Shown here piece after piece: positions 19,518-31,828 of a stretch of DNA of 64,000 nt. This DNA comes from Struthio camelus (lineage: Eukaryota > Chordata > Aves > Struthioniformes > Struthionidae), in assembly GCF_040807025.1 (NCBI RefSeq), contig NC_090953.1, positions 26,706,997-26,770,996 of the forward strand, read 5' to 3'. The position numbers were made by a program, and so were the translations under genes. A model generated the notes under the pieces. That model searched no databases. It had not been told where the DNA came from and saw only the letters and a list, made by a program, of their open reading frames with translations. Position 1 is the stretch's first letter. Each line of letters starts with the position of its first letter.

Positions 19518-20275
19518 CTGTCGGCTCGGCAGGCTGGAGAAACGGGCAGACAGGAGCCGCAGGAAGTTCAGCAAGGCAAAGTGCAACGCCCTGCACCCGG
19601 CGAGGAATAACCCCAGGCACCCGGGGAGGAATAACCCCAGGCGCCAGTACATGGTGGGGGCCGACCTGCTGGAAAGCAGCTTTGCAGAAAAGACCTGGGG
19701 GTCCTGGCACCCTACAAGCTGACCACAAGCCAGCAACGTGCCTTTGTGGCAAAGGCGGCCCACGGTAGGCTGGGCTGCGTGAGGAAGAGTGTTGCCACCA
19801 GGTCAAGGGAAGTGGTGCTTTCCCCTCTACTCAGCGCTCCAGAGGCCACATCTGGAGCGCGGTCTCCAGTTCTGGGCTCCGCAGTGGAAGAAAGAGAGGG
19901 CCCTACCGGCACGAGTCCAGCAAAGAGGCACAAGGATGATTAGGGGCCTGGAGAACCTCTCATATGAGGAGAGGCTGAGAGAGTCGGGACTGTTGAGCCC
20001 GGAGAAGAGAAGGCTCACGGGGCATCTTACCAGTGCGTATAACTATCCAACGGGAGGGTCGAACGAAGACAGACCAAGGGAGTGGTGCCCCTCTTCTCGG
20101 TGGTGCCCACTGACAGGGCAAGAGTCATCGCACACAAACTGAACACGGGAAATTCAGCTTGAACGTGAGAAAATGCTTCTTTAGCGTGAGGCTGGCTGAA
20201 CATTGGAACAGGTGGCCCAGAGAGGTTGTGGATTCTCCATCCTTGGTTTTCCCTCCTCAGGTTCTGGCAGAGAGA
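19518..20275 (+). mobile_element. CR1 LINE 3' fragment B, unit 2
   Basis: Same fragment with a few substitutions against unit 1 near its start. Confidence 0.92.
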
Positions 20276-22265
20276 GGTAAGCTCAGGACAGGGGGGAATG
20301 CTTTCCTGTGCAGAGCGGGTGGCTAACGGAGGCTGGCGGAGAAAGAAACACCACCACGAGTCTCCAGCTATGCTGCACAACATCTTTAATGAGCAGGAAG
20401 GAAAAAAGGAAAAAAAGCAGCACAGAGACCAAGACACATGTTTCCTGGGTTGAGTGAGGCACAGAGAATTGCCCGTTTCCCCAGGACAAGCGGCATGCAA
20501 AGCGTTTGCCTTTTCCCATTCCAGCTCTACCTTGTGGCAATCACATCCTACCTACAGCAATTCCTAACCCCCAAACCGTCCTGCCGTCAGCAGGAGACTC
20601 AGCAGAGCGGACGAGCACGAGCTCTTTCTCGAGGAGCTCAGAGTGCAGCAGAGCCAGAGGCAGCATGGCGAGGCCTGGCTCTGTGAGGTGGAGCTGGGAA
20701 CTCAGTGCGCTCAGGCCTCCAGCCCTTTCAAGACCCCCACCAGATCAGCCTTTCTTTTCTTTCCTCATCTTTCTCTGTGCCCTCCAAAATCCAGTTCTAG
20801 CTGCGTGTCCCCGAGGGGCCTGCGGCTGGTTTTCTTAAAATGCACAACAAGCGTTACATCTCACCTTAAGGCTGGATTTGAGGGCCTGGCAGCAAAGATT
20901 TGCCTAACCCACTGCTTATTGCCCCAGGTCCGGGTGCAGTTCTGGGTGAAGCAGCAAGGATGGAAACTGATCAGATTGTCACAGCAGAAAAAGATTGGGC
21001 TGAACAGAAGTCACAGCAATCACCTCTTAACAACACACTGCGCGCATACAAGCTCCCACGCCCTCCGAGTAACACAGCACAGGGACGCTGACCCACTTTT
21101 GGAATACGACCCATTACGGTGGGTTTCAAGCACCGGTGGACAGGCTGGTCGTACCAGATTGCCAAAACAAACAGTTCAAGCTGCGTTCAAGGTGGCAGAG
21201 GATGCACTTGGCTATTTGGTTAGGGACGATCCGCTGGAGGCGCAGATTCTTGTGTGCAGGCATCCCTGCAGCTGAACACAGATCTCCCCCTTCTGCCTGA
21301 AAGAACCCTCGCCTTCCCAACTGCGCACAACTACCCCCTTGAAACGGGAAAGAGGTAAAGTCCCTAAACATTTCCATTCACCTGCCAAGCTGAGGCAGCC
21401 CGCGTATCAAAGTTGTGTCACCACCATGACAGCAATCCAGCCCACAGGAAGAGGAGAAGTGGGGTGTGGCTGACCTCGTTCCCCAGGGAAACTTGGGGAA
21501 CATTCCCAGTATTCAGAGTTGAGGACATTGCTGGCGCTAGTCAGGCCACACCAGAGCCAGATTCCACTGCCTAGGGCCCAGGGAACGATAGCAGGTTCTG
21601 GACGAGGAAGAGGAGGGCAGAGAGCAAGGCAGGTCCCTGCAAGGGAGGAAGGGCAGACAGTCACTCCTGGGGATCTCCATGGGTATGTCCTTAGAGAACT
21701 TGACGGGGGCTTCATGCTTTGCCAGCCCGGGGCTCTGACTGGGGAGTGCAGAACCGAGGCGTGGGACAGTGACCAAAGAGGTTCCTGTGCCCTTCCCTGA
21801 AAGGGACTCCACACCCAAATTGACCCGTTTTCCTTAGCAAGTTCATCCCAGGGCCAAAAGCCTGGATGGCCTGCTTTTTTAGGAGTGGGTCAGAGCAGTG
21901 AGGCAAAAGCTCACAGATGTTTTTCCTGGGCCGTGGATGGAGTGGCCCACTCAAGGCATTTTAATTCCAAATAGGCTTTGACTCAGCCTCCCGGAACACA
22001 TGGGAGCCCTCGTAACGTGGAAGAGCGGGGAAAACCCCCAAACTCCAGGGAAACGTGCGTCGGTGTGCTGCTGACTTGGGTGGAGACGGTGTCCTGGCTT
22101 CAGGCGTGCCAGCGATACCAGGGTTTTTGGCCTCGCTCCTCCACAACTGCCTCCTTCCTGAGGGACGTTTCCTGAAACAACTGGTGCCACTATGCAATCT
22201 CCTGCTCCTGCCTTTAAAGCTGTTGCCTTTCTGCTGCTGGTCCAGGGCCTGCGTGACTCAGTGCA

Positions 22266-23106
22266 GCCCAAACTGTTTCAGGTTGCAAGGGATCTCTGGC
22301 GGCCCTCTGGGCCAACGCCCCGTTCCAATCAGGCCAAACTTCCCAGCGACATCAGGAGGCTCAGGGCCTTGTCCGGCCAGCTTCTGAACGCTGCAATGAA
22401 GGGAGACGCCACTCTCCCATGGGCAGCCTCTTCCAGGGCTGTGCCGTGCTCCCTGTGACTTGTTCTTCCAAAGAGACAGTTGACATCTCCCTGGTTGCAC
22501 CTGGAACTGTGCCCCTTGCTGTTTTGCTGTGCACCTCTGAGGAGAGCTTGGCTCTGCCTTTTCCATAACCCGCTGTAGCTGGTGGGAGACGGCAGTGTGA
22601 TCCCCTCCTCCCCTCCTTGCCTTCTCCCCTCCAGGCGCCACAAAAACAATGCCTTCAACCTTCCTCATATGGCCTGTGCTGCAGGCCTGACCCTCAGCCT
22701 CTTCCTCTGCCACTAGCTCTCTCCAGGTTGTTGCCATTGCACTTGTCCTGAGGGAACAGAACCCAGTCTGGCCTGCTGTACAAACCTGCTGAAAGGCCCC
22801 TCTGTCCCACTGTCCAGGTCGCCCATAAAAAGCCTAAAGCTTTTTGGCATCTGGACTGATCCCTGAGGGAGGCCACTAGGAAGCAGTCGCCAGATGGCCC
22901 TTTTTCCCACTGAGTAAAGGCCTTTGAGCCCAACGGTCCACCCCATTTTCCCCTCACATTAGCGTCGTCAGGCTCCAGGCTGTAACTCACCGGTCTGGCT
23001 CGAAGGATGCTGTGAGAGACAAGGCCTTGACAAAGGCCTTGCTAGGCTCAAGGTGAACAGCGGTAGCAACAGCATTTGCAGCGGTAAAAGCTCTTCTTTA
23101 TGTCCT
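22266..23106 (-). mobile_element. CR1 LINE 3' fragment D, unit 2
   Basis: Same fragment as unit 1. Confidence 0.85.
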
Positions 23107-23918
23107 TGATGTGCCCTGCCAGTTCCAACGCAGGCCAAGCTTTGCCTTTCCTACCACCATTGCGGTATGCCTGGACAGTGAGGCTCTATTTGTGCTTTCT
23201 CGCCTGTCCCTGTTTTCACCTCCTGTGCTAAGCAGTCATCCCTGACTCCCTCCACAAGCCCCCAGGGGTTACCTGAGTCCCAGCATGTTGCCCTCGTGGC
23301 AGAGGCTGGGGAGCTGGACTTCCCCATGAGGAAAGGGAGTCTGTGACCTGGAAACCTCCTTGGGCTGCTACAGAAGATTTTGTCCACTTCTCATCATGAG
23401 CGGGTTGTCTCTACCACAGCGTCACTTCCCGCTGCACTGAGGAGGAGGGGGACAAGGGCTCACAGGGCAGACATGCAGGAGGGTCAGAGGCCTTGAGCCA
23501 GCGATGGCTGGGAGAACAGGGCCCAGCCTGCATTTGCTACAGGGGCTCGCAGGGCCGGCCAGGAATATGGCAAAGCTACAGCAAAGCCAGGAACTGTGGA
23601 GCCTGTTTGGAGACTGTGGGACGGGGCCTGGTTGCCAAGGGCCCTGCCCTTGCCTGGGCTGTGCTTGCTCGCAGCTCCCAGCAGGGAAGCCGTGGCTTGC
23701 GTGCAGGCTGAGGTGGTAGAGCCTGTTGGTGAGGGCGAAGGAAGAGGTAGCTGGTGTGTGGGCCAGCTGTTTGTGGCTGTGGCTGCTGGCTGCCTGTCCC
23801 ATGCACACGCCAGAGCGGGGAGCAGCCAGGAAGAGGAGGCAAAAAGCAAAAGCAAGAGGGACAAGGCTGGGCGTGCAGACGTGAGCATGGGGAGTCCAGC
23901 AGTGGTGTGCATGATGCA

Positions 23919-23990
23919 GGGGGTGTAGCTCAGTGGGAGAGCATTTGACTGCAGATCAAGAGGTCCCTGGTTCAACTCCAGGTGCCCCCT
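23919..23990 (+). tRNA. tRNA-Cys-GCA: tRNA-Cys (GCA), unit 2
   Basis: Identical to the unit 1 gene by eye. Confidence 0.97.
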
Positions 23991-24000
23991 CCACTGCTGC

Positions 24001-24004
24001 TTTT
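24001..24004 (+). terminator. Pol III T4 terminator of tRNA-Cys, unit 2
   Basis: TTTT, same spacing as unit 1. Confidence 0.85.
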
Positions 24005-24639
24005 CTTCCTGGAGCTTCTCCTGTGCCTTGGCGGCCTGCTTCCCCATCCCTCAGTGGGAAGGCTGTGAGGGACAGACAGCCCAGCATGGACCTGTCTCGG
24101 CTTCTCGTTCTCTGGGCTCTCGCCTCATGACACCCTTGGGGTTTCCCCTTTCCTTAAGGTGCTGCACCTCCCAGGGAGGGCAAGAGCAGCCCCTCTTCCT
24201 TCCCAGGGGCTGTGCTGCCACTGCTCTGTCGGGAGCTGGAGGGCATGAGCTGAGAGAAACCCACCGGGAAACCTCCTGCCCTTGTCTAGCACACAGGTCA
24301 GGGTCTGTGACACAAGAGGGAAGGTCTCCCAACGTCACCAGTTAACGCTGAGTCTGGCTTCCACCGGCTTTTTTCCCATAAAGTGGAGCTTAAAGGCTAA
24401 ACAGGCTAAACGCACCCTTTGTCATCTCATCCTTTCGCACCTGGGAAAGGTGTGTTGTGCCTGCCAGGACTGCAGGAAGTTGGGGGGGGGGGAGGAGCGA
24501 GCAGAGCCGTAGAGGGAGGGTGGGTGTTTTGCTGTGTGACCGGGCTTGACATGCTGCTGTGCTGCTGTGCAGCTGCGCAGCTGGAGGGACCCTCCGTACC
24601 CGCAGGGCTGGTCTGGAGCGTGGCCTTTCCAGGCAGCCC

Positions 24640-24643
24640 AAAA
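24640..24643 (-). terminator. Pol III T4 terminator of tRNA-Ser, unit 2
   Basis: Minus-strand TTTT, same spacing as unit 1. Confidence 0.8.
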
Positions 24644-24656
24644 GGAGATGGCACCC

Positions 24657-24738
24657 CGTAGTTGGCAGGATTCGAACCTGCGCGGGGAAACCCCAATGGA
24701 TTTCTAGTCCATCGCCTTCACCACTCAGCCACAACTAC
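24657..24738 (-). tRNA. tRNA-Ser-AGA: tRNA-Ser (AGA), unit 2
   Basis: Same D-stem variant (GCT) as unit 1. Confidence 0.97.
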
Positions 24739-25322
24739 CTGCCCCAAACTGCTCTGCAGCAGTGAGCGGGTGCCCTGTGCTGTGGCACCTGGCTCCCAGG
24801 GAGTTTGAGGGCCAGGCTGTGCTGGGGCATGTCCTTTCCACTCTGTGGACACCACGCAGTCAGGCACCAGAGGCCCCTGCAGCCAGTGCTGGAGAGGCCT
24901 TGAGAGACATGGTGCCAGGGCGATGGCTGCAGCTCCCAGTGCCTGGTTGTCAGGCTGGCCTCTGGGATATGCTGATGCTGGAGGATGGTTTCACTCTCCC
25001 TCCGGCATCCCCATGGCGGGAGGGGAGAAAAGGAAGGGAGCAGTGTGAGGCATCCAGTGATGGTGGAGAGGAAATGTGTCAGGTGTATAAGAAGGAAGAG
25101 AAAGCAGAGAGCCCAGGAGTAGGAGTGGAAGGGGAAAGACTGCAAGGAAGCCATGGCCCAGCTGCGGCCTCCCCCCCCACCCCAGGTGTGAGGGTTTTGA
25201 GGTGATGAGGAAGAGCCTGGAGAGACTGTGAGAGGAGGAAATGTGTGTGCAAGGGGGCTGGAAGGAGGAGGCAGAGCCAGTTCATGAGCTGTGGGGAGCA
25301 GGAGGCACGCCTGGGTCCGCAT

Positions 25323-25395
25323 GTGCTGGTGGTGCAATGGTGAGCGTAGCTGCCTTCCAAGCAGTGCAGGACAGGTTTTGTTCCCAGACAACACG
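25323..25395 (+). pseudogene. tRNA-Gly pseudogene, unit 2
   Basis: Same decayed sequence as unit 1, so the decay predates the array expansion. Confidence 0.9.
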
Positions 25396-26232
25396 GACAA
25401 AACGTTCTTCTTCCAGGTGCCTGCAGAGGCCCTTCCACCTCCTTCAGGGAAGTTCCTGCTGGAACACAGCTCAGCTTTCTCCAGCAAGCTCTCATCCCCT
25501 GAGGGGAGCCACTCCCCTTGTTGCAGCCTCCCTGCATGCACAGCCACGGTGGGGCACCCCACAGAGCCCAGGAGAGACAGGCCCCCTCCTCCTTCAGCAA
25601 TGCCTGCCTTGGCAAAAGCACATGGAAGGCACTGAAGCGGCAGAGCTGCTGAGGGTGGAGGTTATCATGGCCAGGAGTCAAGCGCAGACCAGCTGCTTGG
25701 CAGGCAGCTGTGCTCATCTCAGGCACAGAAGTGCCCGCTGCCCCACAGCCTTCCTGCTGGCCCCAGTTCTGCCCCTGCTCTCCTCTTCCTGCCCGCCTCC
25801 AAAGCCAGCCTGGCTAGGGGCTGGGGAAGGGCAAGCTGGGCAGAACCTGGTGGGTCAGGAAGCACCACCTCCCCAGCTCCGCTGCCAGCAGGACGGCGTC
25901 CTGCGGTGGGCTCAGACCACCAGCCTTGGGGTGCCCTCTCTGCTGGTGCCACAGAGCTGCCCATGCGGGGCCTCTCAGGGCCACCTTTTCCTGCCTCAGA
26001 AATGTCCCAGCCCCCTGGATGCTCTGGGTGGGCGGGGGCAGTGTGTTAGGGCCGGGAGTGTAGATTAGGCACCATGGACAGCCCCCCCGCCTGGCTCTGG
26101 GTTTTCCTGTGTGGCCATCCCCTCCCCACACAGCTTGGGGTGCAAATGGAGCCTGTGGGCACATCTCCCTTCTTGCACTGTAAAGGAACACTGCCAAGGC
26201 CCCCTCCCCACCTCCTGCCCCCGCCCACCCAT

Positions 26233-26260
26233 GCGCGCGCGCACACACACACGCACACGC
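26233..26260 (+). repeat. GC/AC alternating microsatellite, unit 2
   Basis: Identical to unit 1. Confidence 0.95.
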
Positions 26261-28279
26261 TTGCAGAGACTGTACAGGCAAGCTTGGCTCAACGAGAGCG
26301 ATTATCACTAGCGACTCCTGAAACGGTGAGCCCTGCTATTACGGGATAAGGCCATGCTACGGCTGTGCCAGTCCCACAAGTAGCTGCTGCTGAAAGGGAT
26401 GGCCACATGCCCCTCTGTCCCAATCCCACCTTGTCCCTCACGCTGGCTCTGACACTCTCCTGACAGGGAGCTGGTGTAGAGGGTGATGCTGGTTGGGAAC
26501 CATTGATTTACGTGGGGAGTTACTTTCTCCCGGTGCAGCTCCGTGAAGCTGCACTCATCATGGGCCCACATAAGCACCGGAGAAAGCACGAGGGAAGCAG
26601 AGAGAGGACATGGCCAGAAACAGAGCGGCTTTCGCCTCTGCAGGGCGCTTTCCTGTCCAGCTGGCTTTTCTGCAGGGCCAAACACCGTGCGCTGGGTGAG
26701 CAAGCGAGTGAGCCACGCTTTCAGACAAGCCCTGACTTGCGCATGCACAAAATATGCTCTGCTAGCCTCAAACATCTCCGCAAGCCGACAGGAAACTGAG
26801 GGCTTACTGACCTCCTGCTGCCTCAGGATGTGGGTCTGGGTGCCCCCCTGGTTATGCAAGTGGGAGGCCACCGGACCCCTTGACACAGGCACCATGGTGG
26901 CAGGTCAGGGGCCAGCTCCGTTAGGCTCTCTGCAGCTGAATTTACAACAGCTGGAGCACTGCAGGCCACTCTGCAGAACCAAGAAATGGAGGGGAACAGC
27001 TTCCAAGAAGTGGCTTTTTGTGTGGTATCTGTCACTGTTTTCCTGTACTGTAGACAAAACCAAGGTGGAAAGAAAGGGGCACCTTCAGAGCTTCTTTAAA
27101 AGCTTTTCACCATTCAGACCCCGTGCTGCTCCAGCCTCTTAGAGGAGGAGCCTGAGTGTCCGGGAGCAGCAAGCGCCGGCTGATCCCTAAGGGATGGGGA
27201 GCCGGGTGCGATAACACGACTGGCTGGGCAAGGACCTTGCCTGCCAGGGTCCCTTCCCACCGCCACCAAGCCAGGCAAACAGGGCAGGCCTGGAGATGCT
27301 AGCGAGGCTCAGCAAAGAGTACAGATCACCAGGGAAGTTCACCTGGTGATGAGGCAGGTCCGAGGTCAAGCTGGGAAGTAAATCTGCAGCTCAGGGTCAG
27401 GGTCAGAATCGGGTCTGGCAAGGGTGGTGAGGGTCAGACGCAGTCCAGTGATCACCAGGCAGGTCCATGGTGAAAAGGCAGGTCTGAGGTCAGGCTGGGA
27501 CGTCAGACCGCGGGTCAGTGTCCAGATCAATGGGGTCCATGGCTAGGCAGGGACATGGCCGTGACAGAGCCAGAGACTAGTACTCCCACAACATAGCGCA
27601 GCCAGAGGAAAGGCCTAGGGCTGAGCTTAAATGGGGCTCCTGGGCCCACAGGAAGAGGGTGCATGGTGGTGGGGGGGGGAGGTCCGAGCTGAGGCTGGTC
27701 AGGGCACTGAAGCCTATCAGTGCCCTCAGGGCTGTGACAGAGGGGGTCCCTCTCTCTGCTCAGCAGTGCCAGGAGCAGGCAGAAAGAGGGCCCAGCATAG
27801 CCCCGTGGTCTCATTGAACAGTCTCCCAAGGCCACCCTCCCACTGCTCTCCAAGAACCCAGAAACTCAGCGCAGTGACTCAGAAAAATCCAGCTCTGCCC
27901 TTGGAGAATATAGGTGTCTTTCTCTCCCTGGGAATGGAGAGAAAAGTGTGACTTGGAGCTGTGATTTGATTTCAGCACACCTGAGCTCTGTATTCTTGCT
28001 CTGGACAAGCCAACATGCTGTCACGGTGCTCCTGAGTCATGGCAAGAGTACGCATGTCTTTCCCACTGGCAGGCGCCACACAGGCAAGTGTGGGACTCCG
28101 GATGGTGTAGCCCATAGAAGAGGGGTTTGCTCTGGGGTGCTCCCCAGGAGTTAGCGAACCCCAGGTGCACCATGGCTGTGGGGTTGCTGCACCCTGGGGG
28201 CACACCCTCTAACCACCCCATGATTGACAAGACCACATGAAGGAGAAGTGACACCGCAGACCCACACCACAAACATCTA

Positions 28280-28800
28280 GGGGCTGTGGAGCCATCCCCC
28301 ACAGAACGACCTGTTACTGGGCGTACCGTTACCAACAATTGCTACCCATGCTGGGTACGAGGGCTGGGCTGGGCACGAGGTTACCTGTTGGTATGCACTC
28401 TGCTATTGACTAGAGCCATACAGCTTTTGTATACCTGTGGGCTGGCGTTGTTTCGACTGGGTGTAAAAGAGAGGAAGCCCCATGGGTTTGTTGCGGACTT
28501 GGACCCATGGTCCGCTGGCCTGCAGACCCGAGGACCCACCCGTCAGTGGGGATGCCCCTAATGTCAACAGCGTGGTGAGGAGAATCCGGGGAAAACTGTA
28601 CCGGAGGGGTGGCCCGTGAGGGGCGAGAGCGGTCACCGTACCACCGTGCACCCGTGATTTAACCGTACAGCTCTGATAAGTATATGTACTTTCAGTTCTG
28701 TTATATTTCTCGCTATACTACACTGCACTTTTAGCTTTGTTATAACCTCCCATCTCTAATAAATTCTCACCCTTGACAAATGACAATCTCCCCGGTTCAG
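28280..28800 (+). mobile_element. possible solo LTR-like fossil, unit 2
   Basis: Same block; AATAAA at 28758-28763. Confidence 0.3.
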
Positions 28801-29209
28801 CGCAGCTAACTCGGGAATCCGAAAGAATCCCAGACACCCCTCTAGTGGCGCGTCACACCCACGCGCTTTGAAGGCTGATGAACTGAGAAGCCAAAGACTT
28901 TGCCCGCAATGCCGCCCCATGGCCAGTTCCTGGGGAAGCAAGAGGGCTTCCTTCTGCCTTGGTTGGGGACTGGAGGGCTGCGTAGGGAGGGCTCTACCAC
29001 AGTAACCCCCGGGGGGAGGCTGTGGCAGTCTGAAGGAGTGTGTGTGGGGGGGGAAGGGGCTGGGGAGTCAAAGAGAAAGGACAGGACATGAGCCAAGCGC
29101 TGAGCAACGACTGAGCTCCAGTTCCTGTGGGGAAGAGGCTCACTTGCTGCCGTGGTGCAGAGGAGGGAGGAGAGTGCAGCGCTCTCTGGGAGCTGGGAAT
29201 TCGTGGAAC

Positions 29210-29400
29210 GAGACAGACTGGAAGGGATCTCCGGAGGCCTCTAATTCAACTGCCCGCTCAAAGCAGGACTAGTGCCAAAGCTGGAGCCGGTCGCTCAGTG
29301 CCTGGCCCTGACACATTTTGAATTTGCTCTCCACGGAAGGAGAGTCCAAACTTCTCTGGGCACCTGCTCCACACGGCTTCAATGCTCACTGAGTTAACGC
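29210..29400 (-). mobile_element. CR1 LINE 3' tail fragment E, unit 2
   Basis: Same fragment as unit 1. Confidence 0.82.
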
Positions 29401-29444
29401 TGCAGTTAACAACTGGCTGCACCGCTGGTGTTGGCAGCAGGGTT

Positions 29445-31399
29445 TTGGTTTCTATGACCGTGGGACCCTGTTTGAAGATCTGATGGAGAGAGCTGATGGA
29501 GAGAGCTGATGGAGAGAGCTGGGATCCACCTCACCAAGTGGGGCATGCGTGTCTTTGCCAACAGGTTGACCAGCCTGGCAAGGAGGGCTTTAAACTAGGC
29601 AAGATGGGGGAAGGGGAGTGTTATAGAGACAGGATAGTCAGTAAAACACTGCTCAAGTCAGGATGCCTCCAGCGGGTGCATGCAGCCAGGGGCACAGCGC
29701 GGGACATGGCTATGGAGCATCCTCTTGCACCTCTCCTGAGAAGCCTGCATGCCCCATTTGGCTCTCTGAAATGCCTGTACACCAATGCACGCGGCATGGG
29801 GAATCAGCAGGAAGAATTAGAGATCTGTGTGCGGTTGCAGGGCCAGGATCTCGTTGCAGTTACAGAGACGTGGTGCGATAGCTCACGTGACTGGAATGCT
29901 GTCATGGATGGCTATGCACTTTTTAGGAAAGATGGCTATGCACTTTTTAGGAAAGACAGGCTAGGAAGGCGAGGTGCTGTGGAGTTACTCTTTATGTGAG
30001 GGAGCAACTAGAATGTCTGGAGCTCTGCCTCGGGGTGGATGAAGAGCAAGCTGAGAGCTTATGGGTAAGGATTAAAGGGCAGGCTAACATGGGTGACACT
30101 GTTGTGGGGGTTTACTACAGGCCACCTGATCAGGAAGAAGTAGTCAATGGGGCCTTCTACAGACAGCTGGAAGTAGCCTCACGATCAGAGGCCCTGGTTC
30201 TCCCGGGAGACTTCAACCACCCTGACATCTGCTGGGAAGAGAGCACAGCTAGGCACAAACAGTCGAGGAGGGTCCTGCAGAGCACTGATGATAACTTCTT
30301 GACACAGGTGGTGGAGACGCCAACAAGGAGAGGTGTGCTGCTTGACCTTGTGCTAACAAACAAAGGAGGCCTGGTTGGATCTGTGAAGGCTGGGGGCAGC
30401 CTTGGCTGTAGTGGAGTTCAGGCTCCTACGAGGAGGAAGCAGGGCAATAAGTAATATAAGTCAGATCACAACCCTGGACTTCAGGAGAGCTAACTTTGGC
30501 CTCTTCAGGGACCTCCTCAGGGGAATCTCATGGGGTAGGGCCCTAGCAGGAAGAGGGGTCCAGGAGAGCCGGTTAATATTCAAGCATCGTTTCCTCCAGG
30601 CTCAAGACGGGTGCATCCCTCTTGAGTAGGAAGTCCAGCAAAGTGGGCAGGAGACCTGCATGGATGAGCAAGGAGCTCCTGGCAGAACTCCAACAGAAGA
30701 AGGAAGTCTACAGAATGTGGAAAAGGGGACAGGCCACTTGGGAGGAATACAGGGACGTTGTCAGAGTGTGCAGGGATGCGACGAGGAAGGCTAAGGCCCA
30801 GTTGGAATGAAATCTGGCAAGGGATGCCAAGGACAACCAGAAGGGCTTCTTCAACTACATCCTGGAGGTCCTCACTGAGCATGTGGAGGACAAGGAGGTG
30901 ATCAGGAGTAGTCAGCACGGGTTCACCAAAGGGAAATCATGCTTGACCTTCTCTGATGGCCTGACTGGCTGGGTAGATGAGGGCAGAGCAGTGGATGCTG
31001 TCTCCCTGCACTTCAGCAAGGCTTCTGACACTGTCTCCCATCACTTTCTCATAGGTAAACTCAGCAAGTGTGGATTGGATGAGTGGACAGTGAGGTGGCC
31101 TGAGGACCGGCTGGATGGCCGAGCTCAGAGGGTTGTGGTCAGTGGCACAGAGGCCTGTAGCTCGCGCTGTCCCGCAGGGGTCAGTCCTGGGTCCAGTCCT
31201 GTTCAACGTATTCATCGATGACCTGGACGAAGGCACAGAGTGCACCCGCAGCAAGTTTGCTGAGGATACTAAACTGTGGGGGAGTGGCTGACACACCAGA
31301 AGGCAGTGCTGCCGTTCCGAGGGACCAGGACAGGCTGGAGAGCTGGGCGGAGAGGAACCTCCTGAAGTTCAACAAAGGCAAGGGCAGGGTCCTGCCATC
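29445..31399 (+). mobile_element. CR1 LINE copy A, units 2/3
   Basis: Same element with the same internal losses and the same 24-bp duplication (29907-29954), so all this damage predates the array expansion. Confidence 0.95.
29481..29519 (+). repeat. 13-bp minisatellite, 3 copies, unit 2
   Basis: Same three copies as unit 1. Confidence 0.95.
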
Positions 31400-31746
31400 A
31401 GGAAGCTGTGGATTTAGCTCCCTGAAGGGAAGGGAGAAACAGCTTTGTGCCCAGGACACCCACACTCTTGTGGGGGGACCTCTCTGTGGTCCACTGCCTG
31501 TGAACCACAGCAGTCTCTGCCCCTCGGGGGCACTTTTGGAGGCCTGGATGCTAAGAAAGCAAAGGAGAAGGTGGGAGAAGATGCTGAGAAAGCAAAGGAG
31601 AACACAGGAGGAGCACAGACAAGGGGCTGAGGAGTGGCACAGCCACCAACCAGCCCTGGCCAGAGACCTGGAGCGCAGCACTGCGGGGAGTGCTGGTGCA
31701 CGTGCCCAAAGTGAGAGGCCCCACCTCTCAGGGAGCGGGGTGGGGC

Positions 31747-31750
31747 AAAA
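31747..31750 (-). terminator. Pol III T4 terminator of iMet, unit 3
   Basis: Minus-strand TTTT directly after the iMet gene. Confidence 0.85.
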
Positions 31751-31756
31751 GGGCCA

Positions 31757-31828
31757 TAGCAGAGGATGGTTTCGATCCATCGACCTCTGGGTTATGGGCC
31801 CAGCACGCTTCCGCTGCGCCACTCTGCT
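31757..31828 (-). tRNA. tRNA-iMet-CAT: initiator tRNA-Met (CAT), unit 3
   Basis: Identical to the units 1, 2 and 4 genes by eye; cloverleaf, A and B boxes and terminator are all kept. Confidence 0.98.

Larger units (their letters stand above)
15510..31019 (+). repeat. tRNA macrosatellite, unit 2 (15510 bp)
   Basis: Second copy. It is closest by eye to unit 3 over 18.9-21.1 kb, sharing the extra A near 20788 and several substitutions. It shares the Ser-tRNA D-stem variant with unit 1 instead. A private change near 25816 puts a stop into a long minus-strand reading frame that is open in units 1, 3 and 4. Confidence 0.98.
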